Below are positions 1 to 13,130 of a stretch of DNA of 64,000 nucleotides, piece by piece (position 1 is the first letter of the stretch; every line of letters starts with the position of its first letter). The translations under genes were made by a program, and so were the position numbers. The notes under the pieces were generated by a model. That model saw nothing but the letters and a program-made list of their open reading frames with translations, was not told where the DNA came from and searched no databases. Origin of the DNA: Hofstenia miamia (lineage: Eukaryota; Xenacoelomorpha; Acoela); NCBI GenBank assembly GCA_004352715.1, contig SCFE01000025.1:666748-730747 (forward strand), given 5' to 3'.

Positions 1-948
1 TCGACGTTTACTCTGATGGACAATGTCTGTGAATGCGCGGATGCACTGGTTGAGCGTGCTCTAAGTCAACTCCAGGCAGCAGTAGTTTTGCATTTGCCAA
101 ATTCCAACCTGCCAACCCAGTTTTGGAAAGATTGTTTGAATGAAATAGGCTTTTATTCCAGGTACATTTTTGCGTTCTAATTTTTATGTTATTTTCATTT
201 TAGATTTGAAATTTTCTAAATGCTAGTGATGTGTTTTAAGACTACTATTTTTACAATTTGATATCTAGATAATCATTTTTCAATTTTCCTATCGTTGAAT
301 ATATATATAGTACCGCTCAAAACTATGGCAACACTTCAGAAAATACTGTGTTTAAAAGAAATAGATACATACATATGTATAAAAAATTTCAATGCAAATA
401 GAATGTAACGTAAATGTATTTAGTATGCAAAATGTCTATAAATCACTCAATAAGTATTAAATATCAATATTTAATAGCTCCAACATTGTTGGCGAGGCAC
501 AATGCCAAATGTTTTGGCATTCAATCTATCAACTTTTTGCAATATGCAGGGGTGATGTTCATGGCCCATACTCGCTTGACAGTCTCAATAAGCTAGTCCA
601 ATGATCCACAGTGATGCTCGTTTATAATGTCCTTCATATAATTCCAGCAGTTCTCTATAGGGCTTATTGAGACTGTCAAGCGAGTATGGGCCATGAACAT
701 CACCCCTGCATATTGCAAAAAGTTGATAGATTCAATGCCAAAACATGTGGCATTGTGCCTCGCCAACAATGTTGGAGCTATTAAATATTGATATTTAATA
801 ATTATTGTGAGTGATTTATAGACATTTTGCATACTAAATACATTTACATTACATTTTATTTGCATTGAAATTTTTAATAAATATGTATGTATGTATTTCT
901 TTTAAATACATAGTATTTTCTGAAGTGTTGCCATACTTTTGAGCGGTA

Positions 949-979
<31 letters not shown>

Positions 980-1103
980 CTATGCAACAAATTTTCGGTA
1001 ACATGAACATAAAAGGTCGTCTGTAGGCATTTCAAGGTCGTAGATCACGAATTTTTCTAATACAAAAACACTTTTTACAAAAAACCGTAATATTTTGGTC
1101 AGC

Positions 1104-1145
<42 letters not shown>

Positions 1146-4100
1146 GTATATATATATATATATATACAAATTCACACTATTGTTGTATACTTTTTATACA
1201 TTGTGATTATCAAATTATAGATCACAAGACTTGCACAAAATCTCCACGTTGTCTTGCTTGACGGAAACAATTTCTACCCTTTCTAAGTTAGGCATCTACG
1301 ATCGGGTTTTGAAGGATGCCCTCATTGTGGCCTTGCACGTTAAACTGCGAGAACATATTCATGCAGTAGCTGCTAATGTTTTTGACCACAGCTTCATAGA
1401 GGAATTCAAGAGTTTCATTGAGCATAATATTAGATATTTTCTCAAATTAGCCTTCGAAGAATCAATTCAGGAATCATTTCTAGAGGCAGTTAATCAACAG
1501 CTGAACTATATTCTGTATTTTGAGTTCGGTCAATTACGAATTGAAGAGCTCTTTCGAATCATAGTTGAATATCCCGAATCTACTCCAGCTTTGGAAGACT
1601 TAAAGACCAGCATTTCTGAGGTGGATCAAAGGGGCTTCTTAATAACCTCATTGAAGAACTCGATGCGGCGGCGACTTCTCCACCCCGGTAATATTTGTGA
1701 TCATTTCTTGGAATGTAAATGCCTCTTATCTGCACAATTTTATTTTTTTTGGAGTTTGTTTATAGTTGGAAACTTTGCGCAAAATGTTATGACAAAATGG
1801 TAAAACCGGGTAGCCGTTGGTAGTATCCTTGTCGCACCAAACTTAGCTTAATATTCTGTTAGTTTTCAGTATTTTATTTTTTTGTAAGCTGACATATCAT
1901 ACTTGCAAATTGAAGTTTTGAACCATTTTTAAGTAACTATAGTTTTTCAATCAATGTCCATTTAAATTTAATATACTTAATCACAAATTTACGTCAAATA
2001 TTTGATTGCGTGTTTGAAGTTTGATATATTATAAGTGGATTATTTTTTAGCATAAAATCAGCGGCCTTTTTATTTTTACAGTATTTTACCCTAAACTTCA
2101 AGAATTGTTTAAGTTCTTATGATTTCTTGATAAAACTTTAAACGCTTATTTCTCAATAACTAATGTCTATTCAAAATTTGAAAACACACCCACTGCTATC
2201 CCATTGAGGCATTGGGTGGACTATCCACATAAAAAGAAACTTAAGGTTAATTGCTGCTTTCGGGGGTTTCGTCCATCTGATTACCTGAACATTACTAATG
2301 ATGAGAATTTAAATTTCAGGCATTCCAGTAATAGCAATGCACTTTAGTACAAATTTTCAATACGTTCACCAATAGTAGTGTCCATATCTCAGAATTTTCG
2401 AATTTCATAGTAGGCTTGTTAAAAATTTCTTGAAAATCTGAGTTATTGGTTTTTTCATTATAAAGAATATGTGCAGTTTAAGGTTAAACAATGTTCAAAT
2501 TCCTCCTCCATTTTTTTCGAGTGTTTTTCAAAATTTTGTCAATGACGTCATGGTTTATTATTTGAAATTCTACCATGTAGGTGCTAATACAACTGATATA
2601 TTAACTCAATATATCAACAGTCTTCGAGCCCTGTCCCTCTTGGATGGCTACTTGATAGGACCTATTTGCCAGCCATTGCGTCGCTATTTACGTGGTAGAG
2701 ATGACACTGTCCGTTGCATAATGGCATCTTTAACAGATGAAGGTGATGGTTCGGAACTCAGTCATGAACTTCATGTTCAGGTAGCTTTTATTTATTCAAA
2801 TACTGGAAATTCGTTTCAGCGCATTCTCTTTATTTGGCAATTATCGGATTTACCCTCTTCGAGGTACGCCATTGAAATCATTTAGCTCAAAGGCTAATAC
2901 TGTTTTCATAGAGGGTAATACACTGTCATGAAATTATTTATTTTCAACAAATATGTAAAAAGTTAAGATTGTATACTAAAAAGTGTACATGGACCCTGAA
3001 TTGTGTTTTGGAATAAATCAACTTGTATTACCCATTTATCATGTATGCGAAATTATTTAAACAAAAAACTTCTGTAATCTAGGTGTTCAATCCTAATATT
3101 ATTTCAATATTATTAAAGTATATTTCATATAGTACACCGTTTCAATGTTCTTCCTATTAGGCACAGCACACTCAAAGTTTGTCAAGCAATTGTCCTGGAA
3201 CAAATGATATTTTCACATAACATTTTTTGTCAAACATTAACAATTGAATAAATTAAAACGTAGTTCAATTATGTGGTCTACTATGAAAATATTAAATCAG
3301 ATGTAAGTAAATTTTCTTTTGAGTACCCGTCCACTGACGAGGTTAACACAGATTTGGATTAACTATTAGTTTTTTCGGTGGAGTGATGGGGTTGTTTCAC
3401 TTTAACTAATTGTACATAACGTATAAAAAATGTTGGCATCTTTAATGCAATACGCTTTGAAGATCCTTTTGATTAATGCACTACCCTGATGTTTGATAGA
3501 ATCTGCTATTGACTAAAGGAGTTCTAAAAAACTTAATACAGCATTTAGCATCCACTTTCCCTTGACAGTAGTTACGTCAGTGACGATGACGATGACTGGG
3601 AAAATTGGAATCCCCTTCCACGGGATGCTGATCCAGATGGGCGTCGGGGACTGGATGTGATTAGCACATTGGTCAACATTTACGGGGGCAAAGAACTGTT
3701 TGTCAAGGAATATCGAACTATTTTGGCAGATAGGCTATTATCTAACTACAGGTAAACTCATTGCATACTGTAAATATCTAATATCATTGGCTAACTCTTA
3801 ACTCGGAAAATTTGTTCAGACTTTGCAATTTCTTAGAAATTTTAGGAATTCTGTAATTTTCTATTTTAATAATATTTTTCGATGTTCCTTATTTCCTAAG
3901 CATCTCGATTTTCGCTTGTCAAAGAAAGCTCAAATTCACCTATTTTCACACAGCGTTAACTTTTCTCTTAAATTGAAAGCATGAAGCGTTTTTTGGTGAT
4001 TCTACTTTTGCACCCTGATTTGCTTTCGAATTTTTTTACTTGTCTTAATACTCTAAGATCCGTAAAAATAGAAGAACCTAATTTTCTTACGGACGACGAG

Positions 4101-7100
4101 ATTGTTTTAAGATTGAATGATGCACTGTTTAAGTTTTCATTTTTAGCTTTGACACTGCCAAAGAGATTCGCTACTTGGAACTTCTAAAGTTACGCTTTGG
4201 CGGTGAGCAGCAAATGAACTTATGTGAAATCATGCTGAAAGATATAGGAAACTCTCGAAGAATCAATGAACTCATCAATAGCGAATGGAGTGATACATAC
4301 CCAAAGCCAAACTTTCCCATTCAAGCAATGATTTTATCCTCTCAATATTGGCCACCGTTTAAAGAAGATAAACTCAAAGTTAGCAAAGAAATTGAAGAGG
4401 TTTTGTCAAATTATCGCAGTCTCTACGAATCCAGTAAGGGTATGCGTACCATTGAATGGCTGCCTAACTTGGGCGTCGTTGATGTGGAGATTTCGCTTGA
4501 AGGTATTTTCCCTCTCTAGTATTTATTATTTTTCAACAGTTGCAACATTTGTAAGGAAGTTTTACTCTCTGATTTCCAAGTCCAGTGTCTTACAAGTATA
4601 TGAAGTCCGTTGGTCAATTTTTAATGAAATTACAGAATTATTTCAAACTAAAACGTGTTGCATTGTAGTAATTTTAGTGACGAAATAAATTCCTACACAT
4701 ATAGCAGGTGTTATGTGAAATATTCTGAATGCAATTAATTCGCTTTATGAACGCAATATTGTTGCACAATATTTTATTACTATTAAAGTCCCTGCATTTG
4801 GTTATTTTAATAGATTTAAATATTAACAGCCGCTCGCGTTCGTCTATTCTACGTAAAAGCAGCAGTGCTAATTTTACGTAATTACCCGAATAGTGGTGCT
4901 CTACTTGATTTTTTTGCATATTTTGGATCCATTTTTTTGCGGATAACCGATTCCTTTATTGTAGAATGCCTTTTACGTCTGTTTTTATTTGGACAAATTT
5001 CAACTTTTATTTATTTATATGATTGGTTATTGATTCTTGGTGATCTTACTGAATGCGTTAAGCTCATGCATGCGTATTGAGACGCTTATTTGTGGTTATG
5101 TCAATCTCCATATATTGGAGTGGTGTGGCGGCCTGAGAGCCAAAAATGTGTGCCCACATGTCTAGTTTACAATACATTTTTATCGAATTTCAAAATAATT
5201 CAATAATATAAATATATTGATTCTAAATTCTTATTTCTTAGTTTATGTCAAGCGAATAAATTGGGTATAATTTCACTTAAGTTTTCAAATCGAAGTTAGC
5301 GTCCAACAGAAACAATTCACAACAGCCAATCCGAATCATCTGCATAAATTCTAGTTGATATATTTATTACTTTGAATATTTAAAGCTTTTCATTGAATGG
5401 TTTTTGTTTTAAATGTTAGATCCATAGCTAGTAAGATCATATTTACAAATCATTTGCCCTCCCACAAAATATTTTTGTATTTTCAGTCTCATTTTGTATT
5501 GCAATATATTATATATTATTATCTAATTATAGTGCTAGGTATCCCTAAATATTTTATTCTAATTAATTTTACTATAAAATCTTTCAAGTTTGGATGTGTT
5601 TGATACACTTACTCCACTATCTAACTTAGCGGGTATCTGACATAGAGAAGACAGCTTCTAAATATTTTTTTCGTAGTTCGTACCAGAGTTAGAAACGGGT
5701 CAAAAGTTATGGCCCATGACCCGACTTGGTTGATGTTTGACCGGATCCGTCGATATAAACAAAAAAAAGTGATCGTGATCCCAACTATAACACGCGAACC
5801 AATCAGCTGCGCTAAAAATGTTTAACGTTAAATTGATTTAAATTATCGTTCATTTTAAAGAACAAACCGTTTTTCCACATCTGCAAAGAATTTCCTCCAA
5901 GCCTATTACCTAATTTTAAAATCGCAAGGCATGGGCATGTCTATTGGAGAACACGTTTTAATGCAATGTTAAAAATTTCTGTTAAAACGTTTTACTGTGA
6001 CTCGAAGTTGATGAAAGAAATACATATCATTCTTTAAAAATTTTAAATTTTTGAAAAAGATTTATATTCTCTCCATACCTAATGTTCAAGTTTTTATAAA
6101 ATTTTGATGTAACAAAGAAATTTAAGTGTTTCTTATATGTGCAAAGATATTCCAAACCCATTGAGGCGTGAAGAGCGCAAAAATTTTTAAATATCTTTGG
6201 ATTGTGGAAGGCTAAATCAAATAATTTTGCTACTACATTGTAATTAATTGTGTGAAAGTGGCTCAAACTTTGAGCCACGAACCAACCCTACATATAAAAT
6301 ATTGCTCTGTTTCCATCTCTGGTTCGTACAAACTAAAACTATCAAACTTTTTGGGACGTATAAGCTACAGAGTTTAAGTTAGCGAGGTTTTACTACATTG
6401 ATAATTTTCTAAATTATATAATAAGTGGTGGGTTTAGGTGGACGAAAGGAATCGCTGAGTTTAACCACTACACAGGCTAGTGCCTTGCTCTATATGGAAA
6501 AAAAGCCTCGGTGTAGCGTAGAAGAGTTAGCAAACGAACTGAACGTATCAATGAGCTCTATTAGAAGACGTCTAGGTGTTCTGCTTGCCAGTGGTTTAAT
6601 ACATGAAGTTGAGCAGGGTATTTTGGAAGTGTGTGAGGAAGGGCCATCGATGGCATCGAACTGCCAGGTTGGTATACCCTATTTTCTATTTTTGCATTTT
6701 TGTGATTTCAAAATGCATTCTTAGATGAGATAGTAATCATTTGGAATAACATTCAAAGAAAGATTCATTTCGAATTTTTCGTCTCTACTATTTGAATCAC
6801 TTCCACTCATAATTTGTTCAAATTCTATGTATAATTTAGTTTACCTATAATTTATCTATAATTTAGTTAACGTTGGGTTAAGGTTATACTTTGGGATATG
6901 GCTAGAGTTAGGGTTATTGTTTGGGTTAAAGTTGGGGTTAATATTATAATTATATTGTTGCAATTATTTATGTGGGAGCAGATAACTCAAAGAAGCGTTT
7001 TTATTGTGGGTCATTAGGTGCATTTCCTACAAACTCGGACAACGCTGTTTACTAATGCCAGTATTTTATATACATGTATGTCGTAGATAGCAAAGATATC

Positions 7101-7954
7101 TATTATAAATTAACTTTACTTTAAAAATAGGCTAGTTCTGTCTGGCTTTCTGCAAGCTTCTTTTTTTGCTTACTATCATTATTTTAAATTTCTCAATTTC
7201 ACAAAATGCCATTGCTCGTTAATGATTCACCAGAGCTGTCAAACCCGACCCGATGTCGGGGTAATATTGAGGTCTCTTGAATTGGTTTAGTTCGGGCAAG
7301 TTTTGTTTACTTGTCGGATCATTCTGATTATGTTCATTTTAGCAAGTAGTTATTTTAACATATGATAAATAAACATTTACGACTTTGATCGTGTTTGGTA
7401 AACAATAAAACGACCCTCAATATATTTAGAGTGGATTCACACAAAGTTGTCAGGCTCAGCTTGAATTCGAATTACGAATCGGGTATATATTTTGTTTCAT
7501 GTTGGGACATGTTGGAGTCTAGGTAAAAAACTACTTTTGGGTCAGCTCGCATTCAATTTTAAGTAGGTCTTACATTGGTTTTTCTTTCTAGTCCTTTATT
7601 TCGCATGAGTTTTATTATTCATTTTATTATTGTGTTAGATGATATTGTGAAATATATTTTACTTTCCAAAAAGAAATCTTATGTATTTAGGAGCAGGAGA
7701 GCTTTGTAGAAGAAGCCCAGCCGGAGATTCATAACGATGGTGAACAAGAGCGCTATCTTCAGTACGTGAAAGCAATGTTGACTAATTTGAACGCGTTGGG
7801 TATCGACCGGATATACAGCATGATCAAAATGTTCTCAGATCCAACTACTGGAACTCTTATTTCTCAAGCAGAACTGGAAAAACTTCTTAAATCAAAAGTA
7901 GCTGATGGCATTTTAGTCTATAGTGGGGGCATGTATAAACTGCCTAATAAATAA
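1..7954 (+). CDS. ANAPC2: Anaphase-promoting complex subunit 2 (cullin-like scaffold), 5'-truncated by the window edge, 7 exons seen
   Basis: Exons with GT-AG borders and matching phases: 1-161, 1221-1687, 2581-2780, 3549-3751, 4147-4502, 6438-6667 and 7691-7954 (stop TAA). Joined they give 626 residues in one frame. Human APC2 is about 820, so roughly 200 N-terminal residues lie left of the window. Recognised from memory of the family: the cullin-repeat part carries QPLRRYLRGRDDTVR, then an acidic linker (DDDDDWENW), then the cullin-homology core (YLELLKLRFG, CEIMLKDIGNSRRIN, SSQYWPPFK), then the C-terminal winged helix in exons 6-7 (RRRLGVLLASGLI, LTNLNALGIDRIYSMIKMF, VYSGGMYKLP). APC2 binds the RING subunit APC11 and positions the E2, so the APC/C can ubiquitinate cyclins and securin in the nucleus and cytoplasm. 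Exon 4 was extended to the acceptor before 3549 because that keeps phase with exon 3. AATAAA overlaps the stop at 7946-7951, probably too close to serve as the poly(A) signal. No break was seen, so the gene looks functional. Confidence 0.95.
309..950. mobile_element. Tc1/mariner-derived foldback element (long inverted repeat) in ANAPC2 intron 1
   Basis: The left arm 309-593 and right arm 663-950 are inverted copies, about 95% identical by eye, around a 69-base spacer. Both outer ends read AGTACCGCTCAAAA, followed by STATGGCAACACTTCAG, a terminal-repeat style typical of Tc1-like elements, and the flanks are TA-rich. Read on the minus strand, the spacer plus arm tip encodes SPIENCWNYMKDIINEH, the motif around the last catalytic residue of Tc1-type DD(E/D) transposases. 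The two open frames at 414-596 and 593-865 are simply the two arms read out and are not genes. Confidence 0.85.
951..1166. repeat. (TA)n microsatellite tracts
   Basis: Near-pure TA runs lie at 951-979 and 1107-1166. Between them is ordinary AT-rich intron. They sit just upstream of ANAPC2 exon 1221-1687. Confidence 0.9.
5866..6280 (-). repeat. Dispersed repeat, copy A (ANAPC2 intron 5)
   Basis: The reverse complement of this stretch aligns over most of its length with 50370-50715. Shared words include TCAATGGGTTTG, AATATCTTTGCA, GGAGAGAAT, ATCTTTTTCAAAAA and, at the other end, GGAAA.ACG. Divergence looks like 20-30%. A frame of 83 codons at 6027-6278 (-) crosses it, but the second copy does not preserve a clean long frame, so I treat it as non-coding repeat. 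The family is not recognised; non-coding terminal parts of a hAT-like element are one possibility. Confidence 0.6.
6880..6990 (+). repeat. Degenerate GGGTTA-type tract followed by a GTGGG-AGATAAC motif
   Basis: It holds irregular repeats of GGGTTA/GGGGTTA in ANAPC2 intron 6, followed at about 6973 by GTGGGAGCAGATAACTCAAAG. The same order (GGGTTA words, then GTGGGGGAGATAACGCAAAG) recurs at 37690-37905, so this is a repeat family rather than chance. Confidence 0.65.
7228..7330. repeat. Degenerate CCCGA/TCGGG word tract
   Basis: It contains ACCCGACCCGATGTCGGGG and further TCGGG-like words (TTCGGGCAAG, TGTCGGATC). It lies in ANAPC2 intron 6. It is one of several short tracts in the window where a 5-7 base word recurs imperfectly. 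Confidence 0.45.
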
Positions 7955-8324
7955 TTTTGTTTTCATTTTCTAATTGGCCTTTGCCCTAGCTTTAAACTGC
8001 TACGTTTCCCCTTTTGTGAAATACACATTATCGGTAATCCTGAGGTTTAACGGGCCGAGAATTTCGTGGCCAATTTAGGTGATCGGTGAGAGAATCGCTC
8101 AGCCAGGCAAGTCACTCAGTTTCTTTAAAATTTCCATATATTTTTTCTATGGGTTCTTTTTAGATTGCTAAATTCCAAAGCCCGTTATAGTTAAAAATAT
8201 CTTTTTAACAAATAATAATATTGCTATATTTATTATACGCAAACACACAAACAAATAGTGGCAACGTATAAAAGAAAATGCTTATAGCTGTAAATAAAAA
8301 CTAAATTAAGAAAATGCTTACAAA

Positions 8325-9000
8325 GGTATTTCACTTTTGGAGGCTTTAATCTTTTCAATTTATGTGAATGATCTCAATAATTGGCCAATTGCCCTTTACA
8401 CGAAATGCATCGTTATATAATTTAAAAACCAACTCCAGCATTTGCATAAAGTATTTAACATGCATCGTTTAACCGTTAATTCCTCAAAAACAGAACTGTG
8501 CAAATGTCAATTTTCTCAAAAACGACAATCTCACCTGCAAAATAATGTATTTAGAGTAACATCGATAATAAACTATATTATACCGATCATAGTCATTCTG
8601 CTTTGCGTGTAAATGGAAATCAAGTGTATTCTGCTTATAACGACGTTTGTAGCCATAAAATGTGCCAGTTTCTAGTAAATGGTGTTGTAATGAGTTATTT
8701 TAGATTTTCCATTGTATTAGTGAATGATGCACGGCAAACATTAGTTAAAAATCAATTCTCCGATTAGATGGGCGGAACGTTTATGGTATTATTAAAGCTT
8801 CCACTCAAATTTCATGTGTTTTATCTTCTATAAAATACTTCTCGTCCGCCCTGCTCTTTCAATTTCCTACTAAACAAAAAGTGTATCCAAAAATGCAGCT
8901 ATATTTCCATCAGTCTAACATTAATTTTTCCTCAAATTCACAATGTACTTTTTTGATTAATGGTGCCATTCTATGTATTGTTACTGCTATTAGGAACTTT
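8325..9000 (+). pseudogene. Decayed non-LTR reverse transcriptase fragment
   Basis: In shifting frames the plus strand spells recognisable RT pieces. GISLLEALIFSIYVNDLNNW at about 8330 is the box-B region (ancestral form GxPQGxxLxPLLF..Y.NDL). It is followed by LHKVFNMHRLTVNSSKTEL, the region after the YADD box where pol proteins read W...N.LtLN..KTe. The catalytic box-C itself is not legible, and several stops and frameshifts are present. It lies just downstream of ANAPC2 and is inactive. Confidence 0.6.
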
Positions 9001-9249
9001 CTTAGCTTAAGTTATATACGAAATTTTCAGTGAAGTTCATTAAGAGGATTCAAACATTGGCTTAAAAGTTAGGATAACTTATTTTGAATACGAACTTATT
9101 AATGAAATATTTGTTTAAGTGCATATTTTGTGATATTTTTTCATGACGTGTTGGTTACAGCAAACAACAATTTTCTTTAATCTAAATAGTGTGCGAAATA
9201 ATGATATTTTTCTTTCAACTGACTCATTGGGTGAATGGTAAATATTATT

Positions 9250-10790
9250 TTTCTCTCGGTTCTCTAAAGGTGCAGGTTATTAATATAGTATTATTATATA
9301 TCGTCAATGTTTATTAAATTGATTTTAATTATCGTGTTTAAGACTACTACTACTAACTGGGTAATTGGAAGGAGTGTGACTACCCTTGCATAATATATAT
9401 AATATTGGATTAACAAATTGTTGCTTAAAGCAAAAATTATTGTTGTCATTATTATTGTTTTTAAAATGAAGAGGATGAGAAAGACCCCATCCGAAGCAAG
9501 ACAAAACCGACCGAACCGAAACGCTGCTGCGTACAAAACCAAAATTCATATTCTATTTTGCGATAATTTTAGTCGCATATACGATCTATTTTTTAAGTAC
9601 AGAGGAATGAAGGCATCAATAATAAAACTTTCAAATGCCCAAAGAAAGATTACGATAATCAGTAAATCTAAGGGTTTCCTCAAACAGTATTGATCTATTA
9701 ACTAACTAACATAAAATTGGTTTTACCGTATTAAATTAACTAAGATTTTTATAGTTGTCTGTCAATTCATAATTAATAAACAACTAGACAGCATGGTAAA
9801 AGATGACTACAGCATTTCACAACTTTTTCTTATTAATACAAGACTTCAACTAATCCATGCTCTAGTTATAAGTCATCTAATAACGCTTCTAAATTACCAC
9901 TTGCTATTGAAAATAATTAGGCAATATTTCTTTCAGGTGCTTAAGACAATTGATGATGAAGAAAAGGCACATTCTCCAAAGCCAATACTGATAATTTATA
10001 AAATATTTTCTGTACTCTTAGGAAAATTCTCAGAAAGGCCTCCAGCAGTTATATTTTTTAAATTAAAATTCTTTGTAATAAGTAAGTTCGACGAAAAAAA
10101 CTTAAATCAAGTTGAAACATTTAGTAATACCAATTATTTCAGTTTTAATTTCAATTATTATTATTATTATATATTGATTCTTTTTTTTACAAAAAACTGT
10201 TTGACAGTTATAAAGAATTAAAAATATATAAGTATACAAATTAACTTGATTCTAGAAAACTTTATGATTATCTTGATTTCCAAAGTTTAATTACCTTGAG
10301 AATTTAAGTTGTTGGTTTTTGATTTTTTATTAGTCTTGGTACATATAAGTGAGTCTATTCTCTGATTTGCCAAATAGTTAGATATTCTTTTCGTTAAACG
10401 ATTTTTCTTTTTTTATCTTTAAATTCGATTTTGTGATGATTCTTAAATGTTTTATTGAGATTTTTACTTTAATTCTTGTGAAGAGCTTTTCTAAAATTGA
10501 ATTTCAATAAGTACTTTAGTGATTCTATACCTTGATATTTTTTTACAAATTGTATTAATTGCCCAATTACAAACTTTTTAAGTTTTTGATTTATTTTCTT
10601 AGTTACATTAGTAAATAAAACGAATACGAAAAGAATGATAGTATATGAGATCTTAGTATTATAATTTTCCATTTCATTGGTATGATGTGTCGCCTTGATG
10701 TTTGAAAGTGCTTACAATTACTCCATTGACATTATTTATGTATGCGAAATTGCTATTTCACTTAAAAACTTCATAAAACAACTACGTTTG
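9250..10790. other. Gene-free AT-rich stretch
   Basis: There are open frames of 60-140 codons (for example 9418-9693 and 9793-10221), but they are low complexity, rich in N, K, I and F, and have no domain, splice context or composition that supports coding. A short ACT triplet run at about 9341-9355 may be the microsatellite tail of a retrotransposon. Confidence 0.5.
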
Positions 10791-10796
10791 AGGAGC

Positions 10797-10960
10797 TCGG
10801 GTTGGGGCTAGGGTTAGGCTTAGGTACTTTCATGTTTTTATGAAGCTAGGTATGCGAAATACCAATTTCACAAATTCACTGAATTTAAGGATTTCACGAA
10901 ATTCCTATTTTCACAATCGTACTGTAATATATATNTATATATATATATATATATATAGCA
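10797..10960. repeat. Short GGGTTA-like tract and (TA)n run
   Basis: GGGTTGGGGCTAGGGTTAGG starts at about 10799. A (TA)n run covers 10927-10958 with one ambiguous base at 10935. Confidence 0.6.
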
Positions 10961-11269
10961 CAACAGTATCTTGTTTAGAAAGTAAACAATTCATTCACCT
11001 TTCAGCAGGAAGTAACACAAACTGCATACTAGTTTCATGATAAAATTCAATAAAAAAATTGAACAAATTGATTTGTAGTATTAAGAAAATTCAGTAAATC
11101 CAAATGAAGACGATATTTGCATCGCACGGTTAGTAGAAATTCCATCACAATTCAAAAAACAATGCTTACAGATGTAGGAGATGAATAGGTACTTAAAATG
11201 ACACTAATTTTACTATCGAATGGAGACATAAGGCAATAGACATGCATAGAGTAAATGTGCAATGCAAAC

Positions 11270-11405
11270 AAAATTTAGCCTCCAAAAACTGGCTAAATAC
11301 CGAACGGCCGGCTGGTATTAACTGTTGCCGGCCTACTAGCTGCCCGGTCAAAAAATTTTCCAATGGGTTATTGGCAACACTGATTTGCTGCGCGCTTACT
11401 AAATT
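11270..11405. other. Unexplained GC-richer island
   Basis: Within very AT-rich DNA this stretch contains GGCCGGC, GCCGGCC, GCCCGG and GCGCGC words. It also holds a small palindrome, AATACC...GGCCGG...GGTATT, at about 11299-11322. It is open in both directions for about 60-70 codons, but the two frames overlap antisense and neither resembles a known protein. It could be the GC-rich end of a transposon or a CpG-bearing remnant. Confidence 0.35.
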
Positions 11406-12312
11406 CACATGCATTACTCTTTAAATTGACATCAATATAATTCGCATCTTGTGTTAAGTAGATTGTTACGAAAATGATTATGAGCAAAAATGAGACAATT
11501 AGTAAAATATATTATTGCGCAACAAAACGATAGATATGTTATATGAAATGGCAATTTATTAATGAACGCTAAATTTAGGCAAATTCAATTATTAAATGGA
11601 CGTACAGTCTTTAACTAAATTTTATTGATAAATGGAAAGCAATTTTGAATATTCAAAGAAAGAGTTTTGTTTATTAAGTTTATCGGATATTGTTATTGTC
11701 AAATAGTTTTATTATACAGAACTAAGCAAACAATTGCAAAGCTCTTAAAAATTATAGCCTTACTAATGGAAGAGATTCTAAGGACATTCCAAAATTAAAT
11801 ATTTTAGACTAACACAATTTGGAGGGATGAAAAATGTACTTTCCTGTGATTTTATTGTAGTCAACATTTTGCATAGTTAAAGGAAATTACTAAAACTGAT
11901 GATGCTAGGACTCCAAAGCGTTTAATTTCATGCAAATTTAGTATACAAGAAAATATTTTTCAAACCCAAAGTAGGAAAACTCGATCTAAGCTTCAACTTT
12001 TCTATACACATTTCAGACTAGTCAATACATTTTTATTCATAGGCATGATATTTCACTTTCTCTTCAATTTTCAAACCCATCTAAATATTACTATCATGAA
12101 AATGAATTTTATATTAATTAATATATTTTGTAATCAACTGCCAACAAATACCAAAATTCAACTTGTTCATGAATGATTACTTAGCAACGCAAACTGTTCT
12201 TGCATACAATGTACAGATTTCTCTTCAAAATATATTGTCATTTGAAATATGCTTTGTTTTAAAAACATCATTGGAAGGAAATGTTTAGGCATGCTAAAGA
12301 TTTATTTTTGAT

Positions 12313-12317
<5 letters not shown>

Positions 12318-12349
<32 letters not shown>

Positions 12350-12837
12350 NNNNNNNNNNNNNNNNNNNNNNNNNNNNNNNNNNNNNNNNNNNNNNNNNNN
12401 NNNNNNNNNNNNNNNNNNNNNNNNNNNNNNNNNNNNNNNNNNNNNNNNNNNNNNNNNNNNNNNNNNNNNNNNNNNNNNNNNNNNNNNNNNNNNNNNNNNN
12501 NNNNNNNNNNNNNNNNNNNNNNNNNNNNNNNNNNNNNNNNNNNNNNNNNNNNNNNNNNNNNNNNNNNNNNNNNNNNNNNNNNNNNNNNNNNNNNNNNNNN
12601 NNNNNNNNNNNNNNNNNNNNNNNNNNNNNNNNNNNNNNNNNNNNNNNNNNNNNNNNNNNNNNNNNNNNNNNNNNNNNNNNNNNNNNNNNNNNNNNNNNNN
12701 NNNNNNNNNNNNNNNNNNNNNNNNNNNNNNNNNNNNNNNNNNNNNNNNNNNNNNNNNNNNNNNNNNNNNNNNNNNNNNNNNNNNNNNNNNNNNNNNNNNN
12801 NNNNNNNNNNNNNNNNNNNNTATATATATATATATAT
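12318..12837. repeat. (TA)n with assembly gap 12350-12820
   Basis: TA runs flank 471 unknown bases on both sides, which suggests the gap is an unresolved (TA)n tract or an insertion within one. Open frames that cross it are artefacts of N translation. Confidence 0.85.
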
Positions 12838-13130
12838 AACAATAGATTTTTCTCAAAAAGATTACTAGTAAACGAAATTGTGCAAAATTTATGTACAGAA
12901 ATCTTCTCATGCATGCAGTTTTTGAACACACCTATTTCCCTTTGCTTTAGCTTGGGTTTAAGAATTCTAATGTTGCTAGATAGTCTAATATCAGTGTCTA
13001 ATTTGTTTCAATTTCTTGCAGTAATGCTAAGCAAGGAATCTTGCCAGAATTTAGTCATATTTGGAACATAATTAGTGCCTATGAGCGTCTGGGGATTATA
13101 GTTAATAAAGAGACATTCTCAATGCAGGAG

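Noticed and set aside
414-865. Two similar small proteins on opposite strands
   Set aside because: They are the two arms of the foldback element read outward, not a gene pair.
9418-10221. Open frames at 9418-9693 and 9793-10221 as genes
   Set aside because: Low-complexity K/N/I/F-rich translations with no splice or domain support, as expected by chance at this base composition.
12281-12931. Long open frames across N gaps (also at 26.0-27.2, 54.1-55.2, 41.8-42.2, 51.3-51.6 and most of the frames at 60.4-60.9 kb)
   Set aside because: They exist only because N codons are not stops, and the visible ends are YIYIYI translations of (TA)n or unrelated flanks.
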